Shown piece after piece: positions 1-7,381 of a DNA stretch of 12,688 nucleotides. Position 1 is the first letter of the stretch. Every line of letters begins with the position of its first letter. A program made the translations under genes and the position numbers. The notes beneath the pieces were generated by a model, which was given only the letters and a program-made list of their open reading frames with translations, was not told where the DNA came from and did not search any database. The DNA is from Gammaproteobacteria bacterium (lineage in GTDB: Bacteria; Pseudomonadota; Gammaproteobacteria; Eutrophobiales; Eutrophobiaceae), in assembly GCA_009843675.1 (NCBI GenBank), contig VYCZ01000038.1:1-12688 (forward strand). Direction: 5' to 3'.

Positions 1-79
1 CCCTCGAATTTCCATGAGTTCCCCGCTTATTTATATCTTTTTGGAATAAAAACGCTCTCCCTTATGACCTAAAGAATGA

Positions 80-808
80 TCTTGCCCTGATCCGTTATGG
101 GGAAAACTCAAGCTCTGGCGGGTATTGGTGCGGGAGCGGTGCTGGACCTTGAGCGAGAGCACGGTAGGTCGCATCGTGGCGAAGCTGGTGCGGCTGGGCC
201 GGGTCAGGCCGGTGGCGTTTTACTATGGCCGGGTGAAACCCAAGCGCCGGTGGCAGTTTACCCACCATGCGAAGCGCTGGCGCTACGGGATGAAGGCCAA
301 GGCACCGGGCGAGTTGATGCAGCTCGACCACATGAGCATTTCTTTTACCGAGGGGGAGGTGGTCAAGGAGTTCAAGGCGACCTGCCCGGTGAGCAAATGG
401 AGTGGGTTGCGGGTGTGCCGCCGGGCTACCAGTGGCAATGCCCGGCGCTTTCTGGAGGCGCTGCGCAAGGAGGCGCCGTTTCCCATCCATTCTATCCAGG
501 TGGACGGTGGTTCGGAGTTCCGGGATGAGTTTGAACAGGCCTGCCAGGACCTGGACATCCCCCTGTATGTGCTGCCCCCGAAAAAGCCTGAGTACAACGG
601 CTGTGTGGAACGCGCCAACGGCACCAGCCGCTATGAGTTCTACCCGTTCTACGAGGGGCCGCTGACCGTGGCGGCCATCAACCGGAAGCTGACCGAGTAT
701 CAGGACCACTACAATACCTACCGTCCGCATGACGGCATTGGCTTACTGACCCCGATGGAGTATTATCAGCAAATCACACAGCCCGCCTGTGAGTCTCATA
801 TGTCTTGA
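80..808 (+). pseudogene. IS481-type transposase, N-terminally truncated
   Basis: The frame opens after a TGA at 77-79 and reads PLWGKLKLWRVL at 92-127, the usual end of the N-terminal helix-turn-helix region (followed by SESTVGRI), then an integrase core (rve) to the C-terminus. Counting from the TTG at 125, the catalytic triad is visible as D68 (QLDHMS), D127 (QVDGGSEF) and E162 (NGCVERANG), giving the DD-35-E spacing. The C-terminus has the characteristic RPHDGIGLLTPMEYYQ and ends in ESHMS. The first HTH segment of a full-length protein is missing, and no ATG with a ribosome binding site is present, so it is probably inactive. A different frame reads LKNDLALIR just upstream (69-95), which might be a frameshifted remnant of the N-terminus, but this is weak. 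The final 35 bases overlap the metallophosphoesterase gene on the other strand. Confidence 0.85.
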
Positions 809-1646
809 ACCAGGACACTTCCTTGCCAGTCATTGCAACAAGCGTTACCATGTTCCATGTGCTCGGCGCGCCGAACCGCAACGGCAGAATGCTGGTTCCT
901 ATGCCAGGAGTTACATAAAGTGTTCTGTCTGAATCCCGGTACAGCCCGCAGGTTGCTTCTCTTGGAGCAGTTGTCGGCATCCACAATGCTCCCACGAACG
1001 GAAACCGTATCTGGCCGCAATGCGTGTGGCCGGCAAAGATCACTCCCTCCATAGGCCGCACAAAGGCGCCGGCCGGATCGTGTGTGAGAGTAACCTTGAA
1101 GCGGCTGGCGCAGCTATCAGGCCAACCCACCCAGTGGAACCGGCCGCTGTAAAAGTCCCCAAGACCCCGTACGCACACCCGTGCAGCGCCGATGTTTGTG
1201 ACAATAACCTCGTTCTCCAGGGCGGTGACACCGGCCCGACGGAAGGCATCGAGCCACGCCTCTGCGTCGGTCCGGCTGTCATGGTTGCCCAGCACGAGAT
1301 AAGTTGGTATGCGAACAGAAACATCCCCAATCACTTCTGCTACCGCCGAGCGTAATTGGTCTATGTGTCTGGAACCATGCGCATAATCGCCAACGAGCGC
1401 TATCATGTCGGGACCCTCGGCTATCACCGCGTCGAACAGGCGTTGGAGGGCATCCAAGTCCACGACACCATGACCTACGTGCAGGTCGCCGAGAACTGCT
1501 ACCCGCAAGGGCAATCCCCCACCGGAGCCCTCGGACTGAACCGACAATTCAACGGGGGTCATGGAAAACTCCAGGTCAACCGACGCCCGCACGACTAGGA
1601 TAACTGCCAGCGCCAACACTAAACCAATGATGAGGGAAGGTTTCAT
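774..1646 (-). CDS. membrane-anchored metallophosphoesterase (YaeI/YkuE-like)
   Basis: This is a calcineurin-like phosphoesterase of 290 residues. All metal-binding blocks are present: GDLHVGH (D53, H55), GDYAHG (D87), GNHDSR (N121, H122), LTHDP (H189) and AGHTHCGQ (H207, H209). The GHTHCGQ block and the C-terminal GIGTSILPLRFGAP are typical of the YaeI/YkuE group, membrane-associated enzymes, some of which act on lipid A precursor-type or other lipid-linked phosphates. The substrate here is unknown. Residues 4-19 are a hydrophobic signal anchor. I chose the ATG at 1646 because it places this helix at the N-terminus; a TTG at 1706 would add 20 poorly membrane-compatible residues. The gene follows the ATPase gene after a 98-bp gap. 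Its last 13 residues (278-290, SWFKTYETHRRAV) and its stop codon are encoded by the adjoining IS end. The conserved fold looks complete before that point. Confidence 0.88.
   Translation of the reverse strand: MKPSLIIGLVLALAVILVVRASVDLEFSMTPVELSVQSEGSGGGLPLRVAVLGDLHVGHGVVDLDALQRLFDAVIAEGPDMIALVGDYAHGSRHIDQLRSAVAEVIGDVSVRIPTYLVLGNHDSRTDAEAWLDAFRRAGVTALENEVIVTNIGAARVCVRGLGDFYSGRFHWVGWPDSCASRFKVTLTHDPAGAFVRPMEGVIFAGHTHCGQIRFPFVGALWMPTTAPREATCGLYRDSDRTLYVTPGIGTSILPLRFGAPSTWNMVTLVAMTGKEVSWFKTYETHRRAV
798..817 (+). repeat. putative right terminal inverted repeat of the IS
   Basis: Read on the minus strand from 817, the sequence starts TGTCCTGGTTCAAGACATAT. It lies directly at the 3' end of the transposase gene, as expected for an IS481-family end. 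The partner repeat is not in the window, so the exact inner limit is a guess. Confidence 0.5.
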
Positions 1647-1744
1647 TGCGCTTCGTGCCCTGCAGGACCCGCGTTGAAATCGGCCCGACCAGAAGCAGCC
1701 AGGCAAAGGTCTATAGCGTAGCGGGATCAGCTACCGGCCCATGC

Positions 1745-2953
1745 TCACTCAGCGCCGCCTGCAACATCTTCCGCCGGTTCCGGCGCTTTCGCCAGGACGT
1801 AATTCATGAGGCTGGGGATTCCGGGCTCCGCGATATCGCTGCCCGGCGGCGCCCAGATAAAGTCCAAGCGCGCGAGTTGCCCGAGCGATTCCAGCGCGTC
1901 CGGCGAATCCAGGGACAGCTTGTCTTCCAGGACATCCTGCAATACTGACTCATTCACAGTATCCACCTCCCGGAACCTGCCGGCCACCACGCGGGCGGCA
2001 GGCAGCAGTCCGCGGTCATTCATTTCCCTGCGGCGTTTCTCGAAATACCTTACCCGGTGCGAATCGAAAGCCGGTCGTGCCGCTTCGACCACGGCCATGT
2101 CGATGCGCGCAGCACGCCGTTCCGCCAGCGCCGCGCACAGCGCCGCGCCCCAGCACTGGATGAAATACGGGTAGCGCTGGCTTTCAGCGCCCACCTCTGC
2201 CAGGGCTTCGGGGTCAAAGGTGATCCCGTGAACTGCCAGGGGCTCGACCAGCGCTTCCTGTGTCGCGGCGGCGCTCAGGCGTCCGACTCCGATTATCTCC
2301 GAGCGGTCCCAGAAGGTGGCGTCTATCCGGTCCAGGTGGTCCGACAGGTTGGGCGTCCCGGCCAGTACCAGCAGGAAGCGGGCGCCCTGCCTGCGCGCCA
2401 GTTGGCTGGCGTTCAGCAGGACGCGGCCCACGTCGGGGTCAAGTGTGTGCGCCTCGTCCAGGGTTACCAGCAGCGGGCGATGCCCGCAACGCGCGCGCAG
2501 CAGGCTGATCAAGTGTCGGCGTGTGTGCTCGTCCTGCTCGGCGGGACCCAGGCTGCGCCATTGGATGTTGAAGACGCTCACGTCAACCCCGCCGCTGTCC
2601 GGCTTGAGGCGTTCCATGAACCCCGGGTTGTCATAGAGCAGCAATGCGGCCAAGTCGGCCCGGGTCTCGACCTGGGACGGGGTCAGGGCGATGACGTCAA
2701 TCTCTTTGCCGCCGCGGCAGGCCTGCTCGAGCGCTCCCAGCAACACGGTCTTGCCGTTTCCGCGCGGGCCGAACAGGACCGCATCCTTGGGCGGCGCTTC
2801 GTTGGCGCGCAAGCTATCGAGAAACAATGCCAGTTTGCCCAGTTCGGTCTCCCGCCCGGCCAGCAGGGGCGGCGCAACACCCTGGCCGGGTTTGAACAAC
2901 CGGAGCAGTTGGCCCCAATCCGGCTTGTCAGGCTTGTGTCCCGTGTCGTTCAT
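1745..2953 (-). CDS. AAA ATPase, AAA_16/ORC1-like, unknown function
   Basis: This 402-residue protein has a P-loop ATPase domain followed by a C-terminal helical region. The Walker A motif is GPRGNGKT (62-69) and Walker B is LLVTLDEAH (161-169). A sensor-1-like segment is VLAGTP (196-201). The segment around YPYFIQCWGAAL (261-272) resembles the conserved GYPYF(I/V)Q block of AAA_16/archaeal-type ATPases. Residues about 290-370 may form a winged-helix-like tail, but that is a guess. No signal peptide or membrane segment is seen, so it should be cytoplasmic. I chose the ATG at 2953, 25 bp after the cpoB stop, although it lacks a clear ribosome binding site. A TTG at 3031 inside cpoB has AGGA five bases upstream and would add a Q/P-rich stretch of 26 residues. 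The position at the end of the tol-pal operon suggests co-transcription. Its role is unknown to me. Confidence 0.85.
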   Translation of the reverse strand: MNDTGHKPDKPDWGQLLRLFKPGQGVAPPLLAGRETELGKLALFLDSLRANEAPPKDAVLFGPRGNGKTVLLGALEQACRGGKEIDVIALTPSQVETRADLAALLLYDNPGFMERLKPDSGGVDVSVFNIQWRSLGPAEQDEHTRRHLISLLRARCGHRPLLVTLDEAHTLDPDVGRVLLNASQLARRQGARFLLVLAGTPNLSDHLDRIDATFWDRSEIIGVGRLSAAATQEALVEPLAVHGITFDPEALAEVGAESQRYPYFIQCWGAALCAALAERRAARIDMAVVEAARPAFDSHRVRYFEKRRREMNDRGLLPAARVVAGRFREVDTVNESVLQDVLEDKLSLDSPDALESLGQLARLDFIWAPPGSDIAEPGIPSLMNYVLAKAPEPAEDVAGGAE

Positions 2954-2978
2954 GGAGCCAGGCAAATTGGGTGTCCGT

Positions 2979-4124
2979 TCAGTTGGCTGGGGTTGTGGTT
3001 GCTGCCGCTGTTTCTGCTGCGATTTGCGCAAGCCGGTCCTGCGCCAGGCTGGCTGCCGTCGTCCCCGGGTATTGCTGAATTATTTCGTCCAGTTGCCGTC
3101 TGGCCGCTTCAACCTGGCCCAGTTCATGCTGACAGAACGCGGCCTTGAGTGTTGCCTGGGCCAGTTTAGGGCTTTCGGGATAACGTTGAACCAGCGTGCT
3201 GTATTCAACCAACGCCTGGCCGAAGCGGCTGTTCACGTAATATGCCTCCGCCAACCAGAACTGGGCGTTACCGGCGTACTCAGTGCCCGGATAACGCATC
3301 AGGAATTCGCGGAACGCCTGAATCGCAGGGTCGTACAGGGACTGCTTCAACAGGTCGAAGGCGTGCCTGTATGCCGCCTCGATAAGCACCGGATCCACTG
3401 CAGCCGGCGCTTCGGCGACAACCTCCCCGGACGTTCCTGACGCCGCCGGTTCCTGACCCGGCGTTTCAGACAACTCTGTTTCCTGTACCGCAGTCACCGC
3501 CTCCCCGACAACTCCCGGATCGAAGACAGGTTCCGCACCAGGGACGGACTTAAGTCCGTCCCCATCAAATTGCTGACCGGCGACCTCCGGAGCGGTGAGA
3601 GGTTCTGTCGGCTGTCCCGGGGGAACGGTGAGGGGAACGACATCTTCCCCCGCGCTTCCGGGCGCCGGTTCCTGGCCGACCTGGTCGACCAGTTCCAGGG
3701 TCAACGGCGTTTCGGCCTGCTGCCCGGCTGTTACTTCGGTCCCTTCAAACGGAGACAGGGTTTGCAGCGGCGGCTCGTCTTCACCGGCCAGCTCTCCCGT
3801 TGCGGCGGTCAGCGGATTTTCCAGGCGCTGTAAGCGCCTGTCTATGTCCGTATACAGGTCCCGCTGCCGCTTTTTCAATTGCTCAAGCACGTGGTTCTGT
3901 ACTTCCATTTCCCCGCTCAGGCGGTTGATTTCCACCTCCAGGGATTGAATCTGTTGTACCATCTCAAGCAAGCCCTGGTTGGAAAGCGCGCTTTCAATAC
4001 GTTCCAGGCGTTCCGCAATCGTTATCCCGGTGTCGGCAACCTCCTGGGCGCTCACTACGCCACCCCCCCCTTGTACCGCGATCAGCAGCGTAAACGCCCA
4101 GGGTTTTCGACCGTCAGCCCACAT
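2979..4124 (-). CDS. cpoB: CpoB (YbgF), Tol-Pal periplasmic coordinator
   Basis: CpoB is the periplasmic partner of TolA that coordinates peptidoglycan synthesis by PBP1B with outer-membrane constriction. The protein has 381 residues, against about 263 in E. coli. Residues 1-26 form an export signal with probable cleavage after VSA (26). Residues about 35-102 are a coiled coil, matching the N-terminal trimerisation domain. Residues 103-245 are a long acidic, Pro/Gly/Glu-rich linker with degenerate repeats, which accounts for the extra length. Residues about 247-365 hold TPR units (AFREFLMRYPGTEYAGNAQF, ALVEYSTLVQRYPESPKLAQ, ARRQLDEIIQQYPGT). The ATG at 4124 lies 11 bp after the pal stop. Two oddities are annotated separately: a G8 tract in the signal region and a perfect palindrome inserted in the linker. 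Confidence 0.93.
   Translation of the reverse strand: MWADGRKPWAFTLLIAVQGGGGVVSAQEVADTGITIAERLERIESALSNQGLLEMVQQIQSLEVEINRLSGEMEVQNHVLEQLKKRQRDLYTDIDRRLQRLENPLTAATGELAGEDEPPLQTLSPFEGTEVTAGQQAETPLTLELVDQVGQEPAPGSAGEDVVPLTVPPGQPTEPLTAPEVAGQQFDGDGLKSVPGAEPVFDPGVVGEAVTAVQETELSETPGQEPAASGTSGEVVAEAPAAVDPVLIEAAYRHAFDLLKQSLYDPAIQAFREFLMRYPGTEYAGNAQFWLAEAYYVNSRFGQALVEYSTLVQRYPESPKLAQATLKAAFCQHELGQVEAARRQLDEIIQQYPGTTAASLAQDRLAQIAAETAAATTTPAN
3541..3562. repeat. perfect 22-bp palindrome inside the cpoB linker
   Basis: The arms GGGACGGACTT and AAGTCCGTCCC are exact reverse complements with no spacer. On the cpoB strand it is read in frame as GDGLKSVP (residues 188-195). It sits within the least constrained part of the protein. 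From memory, very similar palindromes encoding LKSVP recur in other proteobacterial genomes, but I cannot search for that here. Confidence 0.85.
4063..4070. repeat. C8/G8 homopolymer in the cpoB signal-peptide region
   Basis: Eight consecutive C on the plus strand are eight G in the cpoB coding strand, encoding part of the glycine run QGGGGVV (residues 18-24). Loss of one G would bring a TAG into frame a few codons later. This makes the tract a candidate slippage site. Confidence 0.8.
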
Positions 4125-4135
4125 CGGTTATCGGC

Positions 4136-4687
4136 TCAATAGACGAACTCCACGCGCCTGTTCAGACTCCAGGCCTGTTCATCATGGCCGGGATCCGCAG
4201 GCCGTTCCTCACCGTAGCTCACCGTCCTGACCTGGTCCGGCGAGGCACCCAGCACGACCAGTTGTTGCTTGACTGCCAGCGCGCGCCGTTCGCCCAGGGC
4301 CAGGTTGTATTCACGCGACCCGCGTTCATCGGCATGTCCTTCCAGGGTGGTGACCACGCCCGGGTTGGCCTGGAGAAATCCGGCATGGGCCTGGATAATC
4401 TCCTCGAACTGCGCCAATACGGTACTGCTGTCATAGTCAAAATAAATAATGCGTACCGAGAGCGGGCTTTCCGGATTGTCCAGTTCCTGCAGCGCAGCCT
4501 CCTGGTCCCCCTCTGCGCCGAATGCCTGTGCCTCGCTTCCGGTTTCCGCAGCGCCGGCGTCATCGTCCGCCATTTCCGCAGTGCCGGTCTTGTCTACAAC
4601 ATCGGGGCGCTGTTCCTGTTCAGGTGTCGTGGTACAGGCCGTGACAAACAGGCCCAGAAAAAGTAACAGCAGAAATTTGTTAATCAT
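4136..4687 (-). CDS. pal: Pal, peptidoglycan-associated outer-membrane lipoprotein
   Basis: Pal anchors the outer membrane to peptidoglycan and is a binding partner of TolB and TolA. The 183-residue product starts MINKFLLLLFLGLFVTAC, a lipoprotein signal with C18 as the acylated cysteine after VTA. Residues 19-72 are an acidic Ala/Glu linker. Residues about 76-183 are an OmpA-like peptidoglycan-binding domain with FDYDSSTV, LEGHADERGSREYNLALGERRA (117-136 region), SYGEERP and LNRRVEF, all typical of Pal. I chose the ATG at 4687, which has GGAG eight bases upstream, rather than the longer frame beginning at 4723, because it gives a clean lipoprotein signal. The gap from tolB is 61 bp, the longest in the tol-pal cluster, so a separate promoter is possible, but I see no strong one. 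Confidence 0.96.
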   Translation of the reverse strand: MINKFLLLLFLGLFVTACTTTPEQEQRPDVVDKTGTAEMADDDAGAAETGSEAQAFGAEGDQEAALQELDNPESPLSVRIIYFDYDSSTVLAQFEEIIQAHAGFLQANPGVVTTLEGHADERGSREYNLALGERRALAVKQQLVVLGASPDQVRTVSYGEERPADPGHDEQAWSLNRRVEFVY

Positions 4688-4748
4688 TGTCGTTCTCCGG
4701 TAATCCTTGATAAAGAATAACATTGATTACCTGTTTTGTGATTAATAT

Positions 4749-6053
4749 TCAGTCCGCCGGGAATGGACCCCATGCCGGTTCCCGCACCTCGCCGTCCTGC
4801 AAGGCCAGGCGCTGGCGCACTTTGCCGTCCGCGGAGACCGCGGCCAGTTCGGAACCGTAACGGCCGTTGGTGGCGTAGATGATCATGCTGCCGTTAGGCG
4901 AGAAACTGGGGGATTCATCCAGCCGGTTATTGGTCAGGACACTCAGGCTGCCGTTCCCTGTGTCGAGATAGGCAATCCGGTATGCGCCGTTACTGCCGTA
5001 CACCATGGTTATGCCGGCGCCGTCAGGGGAATGGCGCGGCCGCGCGAAATAAGATCCGTCAAAGGTGAGGCGCCGGGGGGCGCCGCCCTGCAGGCCGACC
5101 TCGTAGATCTGCGGGGTCCCGCCGCGGTCGGAAGTAAAAACGAGTCTGCTGCCGTCCGGCGACCAGTTCGGTTCCGTGTCAATGGCGCGGTGCCGGGTGA
5201 TTCGCTGCAGTGAATTGCCGGCCAGGTGCAGCACGTAGATTTCCGGATTGCCGTCTTTCGACAGGGTCATGGCCAACCGTCCGCCGTCGGGGGAAAACGC
5301 CGGCGCGCTGTTTATGCCCTCGTGGGCAGCCACTTCTTCCCTCCGGCCGGTACGAATATCCTGTACGAACACCGAGGAACTGTCCCCTTCAAAGGAAACA
5401 TAGGCGAGGCGCTTGCCGTCCGGCGACCAGGCCGGCGACATCAGCGCCTGGTCGGATTCGAGCAGCACCTGCGGGTTGAACCCGTCGGCATCGGCGATCT
5501 GCAGACTGTGCCGGTCCTGACCGGCTTGATCCTGTTTGACCGTTACGTAAGCGATCCGGGTGTCGAACGCGCCGCGCACGCCGGTGAGTTTTTCGAAGAT
5601 GATATCGCTGATGCGGTGCGCGATCCGGCGCAACTGTCTGCGCTTGGCCTTGATCCGGAACCCGGTCAACTGGTTTGCCTTGTACACGTCCAGCAACCTG
5701 AACTCAATTTCATAGTCCCCGGCTTGCGTCTGTTTCAGGTTGCCGATGACGATGTTTTCCATGCGCAGCAGTTGCCAGTCACTGAAATTGACATGCGCGA
5801 ATTCCACCGGACGTTGCGGCATCTCGTTCTCATCCATGGTTGCAAAGCGGCCGCTTCTTGAGAGGTTGTTGGCAATAGTCCTGTGCAGATCAATCGGTTG
5901 CTCGCCGGCCGCGCCGTTCCAGCCGAACGGTATAACAGCAATGGGCAGCGTATTTTCGACGCCGGTATCGATGATTATTTCCAGTTCGCCCTGGGCCCGG
6001 ACCGCAGGCATGGATGACAATAACAGGATCAACAGGCAGTAAACGTATCTCAC
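4749..6053 (-). CDS. tolB: TolB, periplasmic beta-propeller protein
   Basis: TolB is the periplasmic protein that binds Pal and is released by TolA. The product is 434 residues, close to the 430 of E. coli. Residues 1-20 are a signal peptide ending PAVRA before QGELEIII, and this mature N-terminus matches the TolA-binding segment of the family. An alpha/beta domain covers about 30-160. Residues about 195-430 form a WD40-like propeller with SPDG turns at 210, 254, 298 and 342 and SPNG at 385. I chose the GTG at 6053, which lies 4 bp after the tolA stop and has GAGGA eight bases upstream. Longer in-frame starts up to 6188 lie inside tolA and add a non-signal-like leader. The close tolA spacing indicates translational coupling. 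Confidence 0.96.
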   Translation of the reverse strand: MRYVYCLLILLLSSMPAVRAQGELEIIIDTGVENTLPIAVIPFGWNGAAGEQPIDLHRTIANNLSRSGRFATMDENEMPQRPVEFAHVNFSDWQLLRMENIVIGNLKQTQAGDYEIEFRLLDVYKANQLTGFRIKAKRRQLRRIAHRISDIIFEKLTGVRGAFDTRIAYVTVKQDQAGQDRHSLQIADADGFNPQVLLESDQALMSPAWSPDGKRLAYVSFEGDSSSVFVQDIRTGRREEVAAHEGINSAPAFSPDGGRLAMTLSKDGNPEIYVLHLAGNSLQRITRHRAIDTEPNWSPDGSRLVFTSDRGGTPQIYEVGLQGGAPRRLTFDGSYFARPRHSPDGAGITMVYGSNGAYRIAYLDTGNGSLSVLTNNRLDESPSFSPNGSMIIYATNGRYGSELAAVSADGKVRQRLALQDGEVREPAWGPFPAD

Positions 6054-6057
6054 GCCA

Positions 6058-6942
6058 TCAGTCCTCGGGTTTGAATATGAAATTGAATTTTCTGAGGCGC
6101 AGGCGCTCAAAAACCGCCGCGTCCGAAGGCAGCGGCAAGGGTGATGCCTTCTCGACCGCGGTAACGGCCCTCCTGTCGAACACTTCATTGCCGCTTGGTT
6201 TATTTATGGTCACGCTGATTACTTCGCCGCCGGGTACGGTTTGTACCGATAATACGCATTCCAATCCTTTAGGCAAGCCGGTTTTGTTAAAGTTTCCCGC
6301 AACCACCCGGTAAATCTCCGCAACGATGTTCTGCAGGGTTATTTTATCCTGCGCCTGCTGTTCCTGCGCGAGTTGTTTACGCCGCGCTGCTTCCTCCTCC
6401 TCCTTCTTCTTTTCCTCCGCTATCCGTTGCCGTTCCGCCTGCGCCTTGCGCTTCTCGTCTTCCAGCCGCTTTTGCTCGGCTTCGGCCTTGCGGTTCTCAT
6501 CCTCAATACGTTTCAATTCCGCTTCCGCCTGGAGCTTTTCCTGTTTGATACGATCGCGTTCCGCGGCTATCCTGCGTTCTTCCTCCTTGCGCTTCTTCTC
6601 GGCCTCGCTCTTGCGTTTCTCCTCCTCCTTGCGTTTCCGTTCCGCGGCCTGTTTCTTCCTTTCCTCCTCTTTTCGTCTCTTCTCCACCGCGCTGGCCTGT
6701 TCTTCCAGGTCTTTCAGCTTCTTTTCCATGGCCCGCTGCTTTTCCTGTTCCAGTTCCCTGAGCCGTTGCAGTTCCTGCTCCACCGCCTGGTCGTCGACCG
6801 TCACTGCCTCAACGATGTTTTCCGCGGGTTTGGGTTTGAAAACGGGTGTGCGGGGGGCGTCAAAATTAACGACCAGCGCCGTGATTACCACGGCATGCAG
6901 CGCAAGGGAATACAGGAGCGAACGAAGCGTCAGGAACCCCAT
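6058..6942 (-). CDS. tolA: TolA, inner-membrane energy transducer
   Basis: TolA spans the periplasm and couples the TolQR motor to TolB and Pal. The protein has 294 residues, shorter than E. coli TolA (421), with a shorter helical domain. Residues about 8-26 are the membrane helix, with S12 and H16 in the S-xxx-H spacing of family members. Residues about 45-200 are a very long Lys/Glu/Arg/Ala helix with repeated KRKEEEKRK-type units. Residues about 205-294 are the globular C-terminal domain (NIVAEIYRVVAGNFNKTGLP to the end). Only one cysteine is present there (LECVL), so the disulfide of E. coli TolA cannot form. The start at 6942 follows the tolR stop by 6 bp and has no strong ribosome binding site. 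The A/G-rich coding strand reflects the charged helix. Confidence 0.95.
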   Translation of the reverse strand: MGFLTLRSLLYSLALHAVVITALVVNFDAPRTPVFKPKPAENIVEAVTVDDQAVEQELQRLRELEQEKQRAMEKKLKDLEEQASAVEKRRKEEERKKQAAERKRKEEEKRKSEAEKKRKEEERRIAAERDRIKQEKLQAEAELKRIEDENRKAEAEQKRLEDEKRKAQAERQRIAEEKKKEEEEAARRKQLAQEQQAQDKITLQNIVAEIYRVVAGNFNKTGLPKGLECVLSVQTVPGGEVISVTINKPSGNEVFDRRAVTAVEKASPLPLPSDAAVFERLRLRKFNFIFKPED

Positions 6943-6948
6943 GGCGCA

Positions 6949-7371
6949 TCACTGCTCAGGCGGTTCGGTGATCAGGCCGATACCTTTCACGCCGGCGCCC
7001 TGCAGCAGGGCCATGGCCTGCACTACCCGCCCGTAATTAACGTCAGTATCCCCTTTTACCAGCACCGGGAGCTTTGGGCGGTATTTCACCAATGCGCTTA
7101 CCCTGTTGACCAGCACCTCGGGGGAGACCGGCTGGTCCTGGTCCTCGCCGTAGTTGATGAAAAAGTTCCCGGCCGCATCCACGCTGACGATCACGGGATC
7201 GCTGTCACTGGCCGGCAACGGTTCTGATGGGACCTGCGGCAGATCGATCTTTACTCCCTGGCTGAGCAGCGGCGCGGTGATCATGAATATGATCAGCAAC
7301 ACCAGCATCACGTCGATGTAGGGAACGACGTTAATCTCGGACATGGGACGTTTTCGGATTCGGTGCCGCAT
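6949..7371 (-). CDS. tolR: TolR, Tol motor subunit
   Basis: TolR is an ExbD-like inner-membrane subunit that forms the proton channel with TolQ and contacts TolA. The 140-residue protein has the conserved SEINVVPYIDVMLVLLIIFM segment (11-30), in which D20 is the proton-translocating aspartate (D23 in E. coli). The rest is a periplasmic domain (about 38-140) with LVKGDTDVNYGRVVQAM, typical of ExbD/TolR. It begins 10 bp after the tolQ stop and ends 6 bp before tolA. Confidence 0.96.
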   Translation of the reverse strand: MRHRIRKRPMSEINVVPYIDVMLVLLIIFMITAPLLSQGVKIDLPQVPSEPLPASDSDPVIVSVDAAGNFFINYGEDQDQPVSPEVLVNRVSALVKYRPKLPVLVKGDTDVNYGRVVQAMALLQGAGVKGIGLITEPPEQ

Positions 7372-7381
7372 AATATCCGCT

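Larger units (their letters stand above)
80..817 (+). mobile_element. IS481-like insertion sequence remnant, left end missing
   Basis: This is the right-hand part of a DDE insertion sequence. It contains most of the transposase gene (frame open from 80, stop at 806-808) and ends just downstream of it. Read on the minus strand, the sequence from 817 inward begins TGTCCTGGTTCAAGAC, which fits the TGT start of IS481-type terminal inverted repeats, so I place the right boundary at 817. No matching left repeat and no transposase N-terminus is visible in 1-79, which is AT-rich and unlike the rest. The element is therefore truncated or has a rearranged left side, and a target-site duplication cannot be checked. 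The left coordinate is only where the transposase frame opens. Confidence 0.75.

Noticed and set aside
2057..3148. Long plus-strand open frame (363 codons) opposite the ATPase and cpoB genes
   Set aside because: It is antisense to two well-supported genes, has no recognisable motif, and reflects the GC-rich codon pattern of the opposite strand.
6054..6188. N-terminal extension of tolB
   Set aside because: It lies inside tolA and would bury the signal peptide; the GTG at 6053 has a good ribosome binding site.
6326..7227. Two long plus-strand frames, very rich in Ser/Phe/Arg or Leu/Phe, opposite tolA and tolR
   Set aside because: They are the antisense reading of the Lys/Glu-rich TolA helix, which gives low-complexity protein by chance.
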